In this document: one piece after another, positions 52,566 through 61,615 of the stretch | How the letters are laid out: each line of letters begins with the position of its first letter | How positions within the stretch are numbered: position 1 is the first letter of the stretch | Assembly: GCF_025642135.1 (NCBI RefSeq) | Contig: NZ_CP106793.1 | Span: 310,001 to 374,000 of the forward strand | Source: Streptomyces cynarae | Lineage (GTDB): Bacteria > Actinomycetota > Actinomycetes > Streptomycetales > Streptomycetaceae | Reading direction: 5' to 3' | Length of the DNA: 64,000 nucleotides | Made by a program: the position numbers and the translations under genes | Notes under the pieces: generated by a model | What the model saw: the letters and a program-made list of their open reading frames with translations, nothing else | Told to the model about the DNA's origin: nothing | Databases searched by the model: none

Positions 52566-53043
52566 TACGCCCGGACGGCCACGTGATCGTGCTCTTCGGC
52601 GCCACCGGCGACCTCGCCAAGCGCAAGCTCCTGCCTGGGCTGTTCCACCTCGCCCGTGCAGCCTCTCCCCGACAGCTACCGCATCATCGGCTCGACTCCG
52701 GCACGATCGGCGCTCCGCGACGCCGCGTTCCGCGTACACGCACACGACGCGGTGACCGCCTTCGGGCGGTCCGAGCCGTCCGGGCTGGAGTGGCAGGCCT
52801 TCGAGGACTCGCTGTCTTTCGGCGGAGCCGACCTGCGGGATCCCGCCCCGCTGATCGCTGCCGTGCGGACAGCCGAGGACTCCCTCGGCGGGTACCCACG
52901 CCGACTGTTCCAACTTGCCGTTCCGCCCTCCGCGTTCGGATCCGTCATCGGAATGCTCGGCGACACCGGCCTGGCGGAGAACGCGAAAGTGATCGTGGAG
53001 AAGCCCTTCGACACCGATCTCACTTCCGCACGAGCACTCAACG
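52562..53043 (+). pseudogene. zwf: Glucose-6-phosphate dehydrogenase, N-terminal part, frameshifted
   Basis: A GTG at 52562 overlaps the gnd stop and starts VIVLFGATGDLAKRKLLPGL with the NADP loop. A missing base near 52650 moves the sense to LPDSYRIIGSTPARSALRDA, then FEDSLSFGGADLRD, LFQLAVPPSAFGSVIGMLGD and KVIVEKPFDTDLTSARALNA. After about 160 residues (53043), where relatives have the RIDHYLGKE active-site region, similarity stops. Two thirds of the enzyme, including the active site, are lost. Confidence 0.8.
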
Positions 53044-53267
53044 CCGAACACCCTGTCGTGCCGCCACAGGCCGAGCGTCGCCGAGGTCCTGGGCCAGGCC
53101 GACTCTCAATGCGTGCAGGGCGGGCAGCACCATTGTGGGTGCAGCTGAGGCCCGATGGTGCGGTGCTGGGAGGCACCGGGCTGGAGTTCGTTTGGACGCG
53201 GGCGTCCCGGGGGTGGCGGCCAATCCAGCGATGGGCGGCATCCCTGTGCGGCGCCGGCAAGGCCCTA

Positions 53268-53942
53268 TCAGCAGGCGGTGGCCCTGATGATGCGTTCCAC
53301 GACAGCTGCCACGTCGCGCTCGACAATGTCGGGCTGGGGGCCCAACGGACTGGGGACCATCCCTGGCCGACTGACGAACGCTGCTTCGCATCCCGCGAGC
53401 AGCGCGCCGGAGACATCCCAGGCATGAGCAGCAACCAACCGCACCTCTCCTGGACTGACGTCGAACGATCGGGCAACGCTGAGGTAAGGCTCCGGCGCGG
53501 GCTTCAGCCGCCGGACGTTGTCAGCGGAGAAGACCCGGTCGAACGCGTCACGAATCCCGGCGTGGCTCAACTGCGCCTCGGCCACCGACTCGGTGGAGTT
53601 CGTCAGCGCCACCACTTTCAGATCCGTCTCGGTCAATCGACGCAACGCTCCCGGCACCTCTGGGTACGGCGGAAGCGACGTCATCAGATCCACTGTCTGC
53701 TGCACCTGCTCCTCGGTTAGCCTCACGCCTTCCCGTCGCCCGAGCATGTGCAAGGCAGCACGCTGTGCTGTGCCGAAATCCACGTACGAGCCGGTCAGAC
53801 CACCCACGAAGGACAATTGCAGCATCAGGACGAACCACTGGGTACGCAGGGCGCTCTCTCCGAACAGACTCTCGAACGGCTTGTCCAGCACACTCAGATC
53901 CAGCAACGTCTCGTTCACGTCGAAAGCAACGACTCGCGTCAT
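53268..53942 (-). CDS. Haloacid dehalogenase type II (HAD family)
   Basis: A 224-residue cytosolic hydrolase. The start RVVAFDVNETLLDLSVLD carries the nucleophile Asp8 and the type II pattern DVNETLLD. Further motifs are ALTNSTESVAEAQL, the Lys in VRRLKPAPEPYLSVARSFDV, and LVAAHAWDVSGALLAGCEAA with the late acid/Ser-Asn region. L-2-haloacid dehalogenases have this organisation, but many relatives act on other substrates. The ATG at 53942 has ggagggccc upstream. It points toward the broken zwf, so the end of that relic lies just beyond its stop. Confidence 0.85.
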   Translation of the reverse strand: MTRVVAFDVNETLLDLSVLDKPFESLFGESALRTQWFVLMLQLSFVGGLTGSYVDFGTAQRAALHMLGRREGVRLTEEQVQQTVDLMTSLPPYPEVPGALRRLTETDLKVVALTNSTESVAEAQLSHAGIRDAFDRVFSADNVRRLKPAPEPYLSVARSFDVSPGEVRLVAAHAWDVSGALLAGCEAAFVSRPGMVPSPLGPQPDIVERDVAAVVERIIRATAC

Positions 53943-54190
53943 GGGGGCCCTCCCGCACTCGTGTGGCTCCACTCTGTGCCCCCTGCCAGCGAAGGGCGGG
54001 GACCGCCACGCTGCCCGAGCTTTGGTTCGCTGAGCCCGACGCGCTGCATGAGCCGTGCTGCACCATCAAGGCCGATGGGGTGGAAGGCGCACATGACGGT
54101 GTCGAGTTGTCCGCCATCCGCGCATCCGATCCGCTCGGCCAGCAGTCCCGCGTCGCTCAGTTCGGCAGGAGCCGACGTGGGACTAGCGGG

Positions 54191-56536
54191 TCAGCGGCGT
54201 GGCTGGGGTCGTCGACCTGGTGGTTGGGGAGGCTCGGGTAGGGCGGTGGGCGGCTCGACGGGACGGGTCTGCGGCGCTTCTTTGGACAGGGCTATGAGCT
54301 CGCCGCCGTGGCTGATCTGGAGGGGTTCGCCTTCCATCAACCTGTAGGTGACGTGTGAGCTGGTGATGTCGATCCGCAGGCAGCGTCGCCGGAACAAGAG
54401 CGAGAAAGCAAGCCGGCCGAGCCTTTCGGGCAGTCTGGGAGCGAAGGAAAGGGTGTCTCCGTAGTCGCGCATGCCGCCGAACCCGGCAACCAGTCCTATC
54501 CATGCGCCTGCGAGAGAGGCGATGTGCAGGCCATCGCGGGTATTCCTCTCCAGGTCCGCCAGGTCCAGCAACGCGGCCTCCCCCAGGTAGTCGTAGGCCA
54601 GGCCCAAGTGGCCCACTTCGGCGGCCATCACGCACTGGATGCACGCCGACAACGAGGAGTCCCGGACGGTCAGCGGTTCGTAGTAGGCGAAGTTCCGCGC
54701 CTTGTGGTCTTCTTCGAAGGCATCACCGCACAGGAACATCGCCAGCACCAGGTCCGCTTGTTTAACGACCTGCTTCCGGTACAGGTCGAAATACGGGAAA
54801 TGCAGCAACAGGGGGTACTGCTCGGGCTCCGTGCCCGCGAAGTCCCACACGTCGAGGCCGGTGTAGCCCGCCGCCTGCTCGTGGACGCCCAGGGCGCGGT
54901 TGCAGGGCACGACCATCGCCCTGGCCGCATCGCGCCATGCGGCGATCTCTTCCGCGTCGACGCCGAGTGCCGCGGCCTGTGCCGCGTGGCGCTCGGCGGC
55001 GTCGGCTGCGGCCTGCAGATTCACCCGCGCCATGAGGTTGGTGTATGCGTTGTCGTTCGACAGTGCGCTGTACTCGTCGGGGCCGGTGACGCCATTGATG
55101 TGGAAGCGGCCACTGGAGTCATGATGACCGAGGGAATGCCATAGCCGGGCCGTCTCCACCAGGAGCTCCACACCGGTCCGGCGTTCGAAGTCGGCGTCAC
55201 CTGTAGCCCAGATGTAGCGCACGACGGCGGCGGCGATGTCGGCGTTGATGTGGAAGGCCGCAGTCCCTGCCGGCCAGTACCCCGAGCATTCCGCTCCGGT
55301 GATCGTCCGCCAGGGGAAGGCTGCGCCCCGCAGTCCCAGCTGGCGGGCACGGGCACGCGCTGTCGGCAGGGTGTCCTGACGCCAGCGCAAGGCCTCGGCG
55401 ACGCAGTTCGGCGAGGTGTACGTCAGCAACGGCAGAACGAACGTCTCGGTGTCCCAGAAGGAGTGCCCGTCGTATCCGGAGCCGGTAAGACCCTTGGCCG
55501 GGATCGCCCGTTGCTCGGCCCGGCGGCCGGCCTGCAGGACATGGAAGAGAGCGAAGCGTATCGCTAGCTGGATTTCCGCATCGCCGTCGACCTCGATGTC
55601 GGCATGCCGCCAGAAGTCGTCGAGGGACTCCCGCTGCTGGTCCACCAGTCCCTGCCAGCCGGTGCTGCGCGCAGCGGCCAGCGCGGCTTCCACCTGGTCC
55701 CGCACGGCAGGCAGCGAGCGCATGCCGGACCAGCCGTAGGAGACCAGCTTTTCGAGACGTAGGGTCTCGCCGGGTTCGAGGAGAGCGGTAACCGTGACGC
55801 GGGCCACATCATCCGTACTCTCACTGGAGGTCCTGGTGGATTCAGGGCCGCGCACCACGTGGTCGGCTGCAGCTGCGACACGCTGATGACTGCGTGTTGT
55901 GCGGTGCACCAGGCGCAACCGCGTGTCGATCGCGGTGTGCTCCTCGGGCTGAAGGCAGGACTCGAGAGCAGCGGCGGCCCGGGGATCACCGGTCCGCATG
56001 GGTAGCTGCTCGTTGGCGACGAGTTCCGACTGGATGACGAGGTTCGTCCGGGCGTCCAGCGGCTCGACTTCGTAGGCGATGGCGGCGATGGCCCGCTGGG
56101 GGAAGGAGACCAGTCTGGTGGAGCGCACCCGTACCGTAGTGCCGGTCGGCGACGTCCACTCGCAGACGCGGTGCAGCAGGCCGGCACGTAGGTCGAGAAC
56201 GCGCTCATGGGAACGCACCCATCCGTAGCGCAGGTCGAACGGTTCGTCGTCGACGAGCAACCGGATGAGTTTGCCGTTGGTCACGTTGATCACCGTCTGG
56301 CCGGATTCCGGGTATCCGTAGCCTGCCTCCGCGTACGGCAGCGGATGCTGCTCGTGCACACCGTTGAGGTAGCTGCCGGGATGGGCGTGCGGCTCTCCCT
56401 CGTCGAGGTTGCCGCGCCAGCCGACATGCCCGTTGGACAGGGAGAAGACGGATTCGCTCTGGGCCAGCACGTCCAGGTTGAGCTCGGTCTCGCGCAGACA
56501 CCATGGTTCGACGGCATACGCAGGGTGGCTGATCAC
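54191..56536 (-). CDS. Glycoside hydrolase family 65 (disaccharide phosphorylase type)
   Basis: A 781-residue cytosolic protein of the GH65 family (trehalose, kojibiose or maltose phosphorylase and related hydrolases). It has the N-terminal super-sandwich (SVFSLSNGHVGWRGNLDEGE, YLNGVHEQHPLPYAEAGYGY), then the (alpha/alpha)6 barrel with KGLTGSGYDGHSFWDTETFV, RGAAFPWRTITGAECSGYW and the acid Glu in INGVTGPDEYSALSNDNAYT near residue 487, and KQADLVLAMFLCGDAFEEDH. The C-terminal tail is Pro rich. A GTG at 56536 overlaps the stop of the HAD gene (GTGA); longer frames reach into that gene and are not real. The HAD partner suggests that the sugar 1-phosphate released is isomerised next. Confidence 0.9.
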   Translation of the reverse strand: MISHPAYAVEPWCLRETELNLDVLAQSESVFSLSNGHVGWRGNLDEGEPHAHPGSYLNGVHEQHPLPYAEAGYGYPESGQTVINVTNGKLIRLLVDDEPFDLRYGWVRSHERVLDLRAGLLHRVCEWTSPTGTTVRVRSTRLVSFPQRAIAAIAYEVEPLDARTNLVIQSELVANEQLPMRTGDPRAAAALESCLQPEEHTAIDTRLRLVHRTTRSHQRVAAAADHVVRGPESTRTSSESTDDVARVTVTALLEPGETLRLEKLVSYGWSGMRSLPAVRDQVEAALAAARSTGWQGLVDQQRESLDDFWRHADIEVDGDAEIQLAIRFALFHVLQAGRRAEQRAIPAKGLTGSGYDGHSFWDTETFVLPLLTYTSPNCVAEALRWRQDTLPTARARARQLGLRGAAFPWRTITGAECSGYWPAGTAAFHINADIAAAVVRYIWATGDADFERRTGVELLVETARLWHSLGHHDSSGRFHINGVTGPDEYSALSNDNAYTNLMARVNLQAAADAAERHAAQAAALGVDAEEIAAWRDAARAMVVPCNRALGVHEQAAGYTGLDVWDFAGTEPEQYPLLLHFPYFDLYRKQVVKQADLVLAMFLCGDAFEEDHKARNFAYYEPLTVRDSSLSACIQCVMAAEVGHLGLAYDYLGEAALLDLADLERNTRDGLHIASLAGAWIGLVAGFGGMRDYGDTLSFAPRLPERLGRLAFSLLFRRRCLRIDITSSHVTYRLMEGEPLQISHGGELIALSKEAPQTRPVEPPTALPEPPQPPGRRPQPRR

Positions 56537-57273
56537 GTAGGGCCCTCCAACAGCTCGGAGAGATCCGACACCACGATGTCGGCGCTGTGTCGGCGCAGCG
56601 CGTCCGCCCGGCCGATGCGGTCGACGCCCACGACGGCCCCGAAGCCGCCGGCCCGTCCTGCGTCCATACCGGCCAGGGCATCCTTGAACACGGCCGCTTC
56701 CTGGGGTTCGGCCCCGAAGTCGTGCGTGGCTTCGAGGAAGATGTCCGGGTGCGGCTTGCCGGGAAGCCCGCGCTCGGGGGCGAGCACCCCGTCGATCCGC
56801 ACGTCGAAGCGGTCGTCCAAGCCTGCGGAGATCAGGATCTCGCGGCAATTGGCGCTGGAGACGACCGCCGTGCCAAGCCCCGCCGCCCGTGCGGCATCGA
56901 TGTAACGGGCGCAGCCCGCATATGGCTCGACCCCCTGCGTGTGGATCTTCTCCAGGAGGAGAGCGTTCTGGCGGTTGCCGAGCCCGTGCACGGTGTCCAG
57001 CTCCGGTGGGTCATCGTCTCTTCCTTCCGGCAGCTCAAGTCCGCGTGAAGCGAGGAAAAGCCGTATCCCGTCGATGCGGGGGCGTCCGTCGACGTACTGC
57101 GCGTAGTCAGCCACCGCGTCGAAGGGACGGAAGGCGGCCCCCTCTCGCCGCCGCAAGAAGTCGTCGAAGACTTCCTTCCACGCGGCGGCATGAACGACCG
57201 CAGTCTTGGTCAGCACACCGTCCAGATCGAACAGACATGCTTCCAGATTGTCCGGAAGGCCCAACTTTGTCAT
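56533..57273 (-). CDS. HAD beta-phosphoglucomutase-like protein
   Basis: A 246-residue cytosolic HAD protein. Motif I is ACLFDLDGVLTKTAVVHAAA (Asp16 nucleophile, Asp18), the cap contains FRPFDAVADYAQYVDGRPRI, motif II is TAVVSSANCREILISAGLDD, motif III is ERGLPGKPHPDIFLEATHDF and motif IV is AVFKDALAGMDAGRAGGFG. FDLDGVLTxT and the Ser-Ala-Asn triplet match beta-phosphoglucomutases. Some relatives are trehalose-6-phosphate phosphatases. The ATG at 57273 is at the family start. It precedes and overlaps the GH65 gene, the usual pair for breakdown of trehalose or maltose through beta-glucose 1-phosphate. Confidence 0.88.
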   Translation of the reverse strand: MTKLGLPDNLEACLFDLDGVLTKTAVVHAAAWKEVFDDFLRRREGAAFRPFDAVADYAQYVDGRPRIDGIRLFLASRGLELPEGRDDDPPELDTVHGLGNRQNALLLEKIHTQGVEPYAGCARYIDAARAAGLGTAVVSSANCREILISAGLDDRFDVRIDGVLAPERGLPGKPHPDIFLEATHDFGAEPQEAAVFKDALAGMDAGRAGGFGAVVGVDRIGRADALRRHSADIVVSDLSELLEGPT

Positions 57274-57412
57274 CGTTGGTTTTCTACCCGTGCCGGTCTC
57301 CGCCGACTCCCGCTGACGGGGAGAAATGGCGATCGGGCTCCATAGCGCCGCAAGGACCCCGGAACGACGACGCCGGGTGTCCCCGCGACTGCCACCTGCT
57401 CCAGGACTCCCA

Positions 57413-58102
57413 ATGACCACACCGGCTGACAAAAACGGTGATGCTTCCCGACGCCACCCGGAAGCAAGTGGACCCTCCTACGCGAACGCCCGGCACAACA
57501 GGCCGCCCTCCCGACGCCCACCACCGTTCAACGCACGGCTGTCCGCGGGCGGGCGGCTGCTGTTTCTTTCCACGGCACTGCTCGCAGCCACCGGCTTCAT
57601 CGGTCACGGGATCGGCTGGATCCTGCTGACGACAACCCTGGGGCCGACCGCATACCTCCTACTGGCGCACCCCGAGAGAGCAGGCCCCCGGGTGAGGGAC
57701 GCGGTGCTGGGACACGCGTCGGCGACCGCCTGCGGACTTGCTTGTCTCGCCGCCTTCGGACTGTGGAACCAGCCCTCGGGGCTGGAACAGCACCACGACA
57801 CCCTGCCGCAGATCGGGGCACAAGCGCTTGCGGTCGCCACGACATTGTTCATCCTCACCCTGCTGTGCGCCCACCACCCCCCGGCCGCTGCCACCGGCCT
57901 GCTCATCACCTCCGGGATCACCCGTCCAGGGCCTCTTCTGTACGGCATGCTCACCGGGCTCGCCATCGTGATCTGCGGCTCGGCGCTCCTGGCGAAGACC
58001 CGATGGCACCGTCGCCACATCCGTCCCGGCCTCCCCACCTCGTCATCTGACAGTGCGGATGGCCAACCGAGCCCGGAAGCCACCGGCAGACGCAGTGGCT
58101 GA
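57413..58102 (+). CDS. HPP-family membrane protein
   Basis: A 229-residue integral membrane protein. A polar N-terminal stretch of about 45 residues comes before four hydrophobic helices: RLLFLSTALLAATGFIGHGI, ILLTTTLGPTAYLLLAHPE, AQALAVATTLFILTLLCAHH and YGMLTGLAIVICGSALLAK. The loop HHPPAAATGLLITSGITRPG contains the HPPAA motif that defines the HPP family, some of which act in nitrite transport. The ATG at 57413 is chosen as the nearest in-frame start; the upstream part of the frame is not conserved. It diverges from the HAD gene. Confidence 0.75.
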   Translation: MTTPADKNGDASRRHPEASGPSYANARHNRPPSRRPPPFNARLSAGGRLLFLSTALLAATGFIGHGIGWILLTTTLGPTAYLLLAHPERAGPRVRDAVLGHASATACGLACLAAFGLWNQPSGLEQHHDTLPQIGAQALAVATTLFILTLLCAHHPPAAATGLLITSGITRPGPLLYGMLTGLAIVICGSALLAKTRWHRRHIRPGLPTSSSDSADGQPSPEATGRRSG

Positions 58103-58182
58103 CACAGGCCACACGCCGGGCTTCGCGCGGTTGAACAGCCCTTCCCTGCTTCTGTACCACGCCTTTTCCCTCTCGCCATCTT

Positions 58183-59106
58183 TCACCGGGATGTCACAGC
58201 GGGCTGCCCTGTGGCCTCCAGTTCATCGCTACCCGGGTCAAGACACTGAGCGAGGCACCGAGTGCGGGATAGCGCAAGAATTCCGTAGAGGAGCACACCC
58301 AGCCCCAGCAGTGCGGGCAAGAGCCAGAATCCGGAACGCGGGTGCTCTTCGTATATGGTCACACCGAGGGAGAAACTCACCGTGGCGTCGCCGAGTGTCA
58401 AAGCAGGTTGAGATCCGATGAGAGGACCCCCTTGCATCGCAACTCCGAGCAAAACCAGAGAAAAAGCGCCGACAGCTGCGAAACTGTAAGTCTGCCACGC
58501 GAGGAAAAAAGCAACGGCACCTTGACTGGAAAGAATGTTCACGGCCGACTTGACCAGCGCGGCAGTGAGGGCATTTCCGATGGCTGCAGCTGCCGCAAGG
58601 GCAGCGGCCCGCATCAGACCGACAGGGCGCCGCAGACCGGCGAAAACAAGTGCAGCACCGATCCCGCCCGTGATCGCGAGTGCCGGAATCCACCAGATCC
58701 CCGGCACCTGTGCGCGTCCTCCGGCGGGTGCCAGGGAGAACAGGGCCAAAGCCAGCCCACCGACGATACAGGCCACACTGATCCAGGCTTTCCGCGTCAC
58801 GTCGACATGGAAGACCGCCCCTCCGATCACAAGAGCCAGCGGGAGTTCGAGAATGAAGATGGGCTGCACTACGGCCAGTGATCCGGTAGCCAAGGCGAGA
58901 GCCTGGAAAACAGCAGAGAAGATGACACCAAGAATCCCTGCGAACCAGACCGGCGTATGCAATAGGTCGCGGATCAATCCGATTCTCAATGACCGCGACG
59001 CAGGAACAGTGAGCACCGCGCGCCGCTGCAACACCGTTCCGAGTGCATTACTGCCGGCCGCGAGCAGAGCGAACACTGTGGAGAACAGGATCGTCACCAT
59101 CAGCAC
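58183..59106 (-). CDS. DMT-type (EamA/NIPA-like) membrane transporter
   Basis: A 307-residue membrane protein with about nine helices. It begins with ILFSTVFALLAAGSNALGTV, then LGVIFSAVFQALALATGSLA, VVQPIFILELPLALVIGGAV, ISVACIVGGLALALFSLAPA, and ends with SGFWLLPALLGLGVLLYGIL. The overall plan of two similar halves fits the drug/metabolite transporter superfamily. The substrate is unknown. A GTG at 59106 with aggagtt upstream is likely; an ATG lies six bases further in. It converges with the HPP gene. Confidence 0.75.
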   Translation of the reverse strand: MLMVTILFSTVFALLAAGSNALGTVLQRRAVLTVPASRSLRIGLIRDLLHTPVWFAGILGVIFSAVFQALALATGSLAVVQPIFILELPLALVIGGAVFHVDVTRKAWISVACIVGGLALALFSLAPAGGRAQVPGIWWIPALAITGGIGAALVFAGLRRPVGLMRAAALAAAAAIGNALTAALVKSAVNILSSQGAVAFFLAWQTYSFAAVGAFSLVLLGVAMQGGPLIGSQPALTLGDATVSFSLGVTIYEEHPRSGFWLLPALLGLGVLLYGILALSRTRCLAQCLDPGSDELEATGQPAVTSR

Positions 59107-59560
59107 AACTCCTGGGCCCGTGTCTGTTCGTCACGACGTCCTGGCCCCCGTGACCAGGCTACGCCTGCTTGTAACCGCTCAACCTTCCGCCAGCGCATGC
59201 CCTGCCCGTCAGCTGGGCCACCCGGCGATGGCCGTCATAACCTGCGCTTCTGGCCGGCCGAGCGCGCCGCGGACACCCGCTGCCGGCGCCCGCCTGACGA
59301 GGAGCCGCCAACGCCCTGCACAGTCAGGGCAGCTCGCACACAAGGGCATGAGCATGCCTCCGGATCACGGAATTCGGCGCGGCGTGGGGCTCCGTAAGCA
59401 ACCCGGTCGGGCCCGGGCAGCGGTGCCCGCCCAAGCCATCTCCGGCCCACCTCAAGGCAGAAGATGCTGGACAGCCACCCCCGTGATTGCCTGGTGCTGG
59501 TGGGCTGGGCACAGCCTCTGGACCGCAGGATCGACATGCAGCACTACAAGGACAGGAGTC
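59107..59560. other. Intergenic between divergent genes, no gene recognised
   Basis: About 450 bases between the membrane transporter and the DUF427 gene. Frames are Arg/Pro/Ala rich without pattern. Promoters for both genes should be here. Confidence 0.35.
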
Positions 59561-60364
59561 ATGACGCCCTACACACCGGACTACCCGGAAATGATTGTCC
59601 CGGTCGGCCATGTCGAGCCCGTACCGCGCCGCATCCGCGGCTATGCGGCCAACCTCCCTGTCCTCGACACCGTCCGGGCTCGATACGTGTGGCTGTGGCC
59701 GGGCTACCCGCAGTACTGCATCCCCCGGGAAGACATCCGCGACGGAGTTCTCCTCGATGAGGGCCGGACCATGGCCCTGCGGATCGGCACAGCACACCGC
59801 CACACCCTCCGACTGGGCGACCTCACCCGCTCCGGCGCGGCCTGGGAATGGGCTGACGACACCCCGGCCGGTATCTCCGGTACTGTCAGCTTCCGCTGGG
59901 AGGCCATCGACGCATGGTTCGAGGAGGACGAGCAGGTCTTCGTCCACCCCCGCAGCCCCTACACCCGCGTCGACGCACTGCGGTCGAGCCGCAGTGTCCG
60001 CGTCATGCTCGACGGAGCCGTGCTCGCAGACGCACCGTCCTCGATGATGGTGCTGGAGACAGGCCTCCCGACGCGCTATTACCTCGACCGCGTGCACATC
60101 GACTGGACACGCATGCAGCCCACCGACACCGTCACCAGCTGCCCCTACAAAGGCAAAACCAGCGGTTACTGGTCTGTCACCACCGACACGGACACCTACC
60201 CCGACCTCGCCTGGGCATATGACTTCCCGACCCGGCAGGTAACACCCATCGCCGGCCTGGTCGCCTTCTACAACGAGCGCGTAGACCTCTATCTCGACGG
60301 ACACCTGCAGCCACGCCCCGCCGCCGTCACCAGAGCCATATGGGAGCACGAGCACCCCGCGTGA
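59561..60364 (+). CDS. Tandem DUF427 protein
   Basis: A 267-residue cytosolic protein with two DUF427 units. The first (about residues 15-130) holds VEPVPRRIRGYAANLPVLDT and YPQYCIPREDIRDGVLLDEG. The second (about residues 135-260) has SRSVRVMLDGAVLADAPSSM, TGLPTRYYLDRVHIDWTRMQ, TSCPYKGKTSGYWSVTTDTD and AGLVAFYNERVDLYLDGHLQ. These CPYKG and YNE elements are characteristic. The fold is a small beta barrel and its role is unknown. The ATG at 59561 follows acaggag; it is transcribed alone. Confidence 0.85.
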   Translation: MTPYTPDYPEMIVPVGHVEPVPRRIRGYAANLPVLDTVRARYVWLWPGYPQYCIPREDIRDGVLLDEGRTMALRIGTAHRHTLRLGDLTRSGAAWEWADDTPAGISGTVSFRWEAIDAWFEEDEQVFVHPRSPYTRVDALRSSRSVRVMLDGAVLADAPSSMMVLETGLPTRYYLDRVHIDWTRMQPTDTVTSCPYKGKTSGYWSVTTDTDTYPDLAWAYDFPTRQVTPIAGLVAFYNERVDLYLDGHLQPRPAAVTRAIWEHEHPA

Positions 60365-60492
60365 CCTTCGCACACGACTGCGCGTCTCAATCGTGGCCGC
60401 GCCCACGTCCGGCGCCGACGTGGCGATGGCCTCCTGGATTGGCGGCCATCTGACAGCGTTTCCATCCGGGTGATGGTCAATCCACGACAAGC

Positions 60493-60777
60493 CCCCATGT
60501 CCAGACGCCGGCGGGTACGCGTGACGGCTACGTAGGCGAGGCGGGCCTCACTGTCATCGATGAGTCCGGGCATGGCGCATCCGTTGTTCTCTTCTTGATC
60601 GCTGCTCTTCGGCGGGGTGAAGTCATCCGCGATCGTCACGCACGGCCATTCGCGTCCCTTGGCCTTGTGCGCGGTGGACACGGTCACCTCGGCCCGCGAC
60701 TCGGGGGCAAGTCCGGAAACCGCTTCGAGGGACGGCATCGTGCCGTGCTTGTCGACGAGGTCGACCAGGGGCTGCAG
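60493..60777 (-). pseudogene. UvrD-like DNA helicase, C-terminal scrap
   Basis: The frame LQPLVDLVDKHGTMPSLEAV, then AEVTVSTAHKAKGREWPCVT (motif V) and ARLAYVAVTRTRRRLDMG (motif VI) is the end of a UvrD/superfamily 1 helicase. The N-terminal two thirds, including Walker A, are absent, and the frame after LDMG departs from the family. It cannot unwind DNA. Confidence 0.6.
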
Positions 60778-60869
60778 GCCGCGTCCGTCTGAAGGAGGCC
60801 GCCGCACCAGCCCCCCGTAACTCCGTACTTCGGCGGCCGGCCCTGCGGGACAGGTGGTTCGATGTCGCA

Positions 60870-61334
60870 TCAAAGGTATGCCACACCGTAGTTGGCGGCC
60901 CACTCACGCTTCAGGTCATCCTCATTCGCGTGCCCGAACGTATACGCGGGAGAGTCCACCCGCAGCACCCGGTCGACCCTGATCAGTACGGCCTCGTGGC
61001 ACGGGTAGATGGGATCGCCGTGGGTGTTCAGCACCCACTGGCGGGACCAGTCGTACACCGGGTCACCTTCCCCGCGGATCTCGGCTGTTCCCTTGAAGCG
61101 GTACCCCCGCCGGAGCAGGAAGTCGATCACGTTGACCTCAACCCGCGGATTGTGCCGCAGGTTCTCCACCGTATTGGGCGAGGCCATGTTCATGAATACG
61201 AGGTGATCGTCGTCGTAGACGCGCACGGACCCCTTCGGGGAGAGGTTCGGAGAGCCGTCCTCGCAGACCGTCGCAACGAACGCCAGCTTGGCGCTGGTGA
61301 CGATCTGCCGCATGTCCTCGGTGATTATTCCCAT
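60870..61334 (-). CDS. Pyridoxamine 5'-phosphate oxidase-like flavin protein
   Basis: A 154-residue cytosolic split-barrel protein of the PNPOx-like superfamily. It has AKLAFVATVCEDGSPNLSPK, GSVRVYDDDHLVFMNMASPN, TVENLRHNPRVEVNVIDFLL and RGYRFKGTAEIRGEGDPVYD. These proteins bind FMN or F420 and reduce small compounds; the true pyridoxamine oxidase C-terminus is absent. The ATG at 61334 starts directly at the conserved helix, with ggaaagg upstream. It faces the UvrD scrap and is transcribed alone. Confidence 0.88.
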   Translation of the reverse strand: MGIITEDMRQIVTSAKLAFVATVCEDGSPNLSPKGSVRVYDDDHLVFMNMASPNTVENLRHNPRVEVNVIDFLLRRGYRFKGTAEIRGEGDPVYDWSRQWVLNTHGDPIYPCHEAVLIRVDRVLRVDSPAYTFGHANEDDLKREWAANYGVAYL

Positions 61335-61615
61335 CGCTCGTCAACCTTTCCTGCCACGTCCGCGTGCTCCGCCCACCTGGGCCGTCACGACGCAGCCTTT
61401 TTCGAGTGCCACAACAGGCCGATGGCCTGGTCCGCCGATGCCCCGGCGCTCGCTCCGCGCTGTTGCGCGGGCTTCCTGATCGCGTTGAACGCCACCGGCC
61501 CGACCGCCTGATGTGCGCCGCGCCTGGTGGGTACGCCCGCGCACGCGGCCGTACCGTGTCCGGCGGGTGCCGTGAGTCGGTCTCAGCACCGGGCGACACC
61601 CCGCCGTGGACGTGC

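Noticed and set aside
56537..56848. Upstream extension of the GH65 frame
   Set aside because: It overlaps the HAD gene and is Arg-rich noise; the GTG at 56536 overlaps the HAD stop as expected for a coupled pair.
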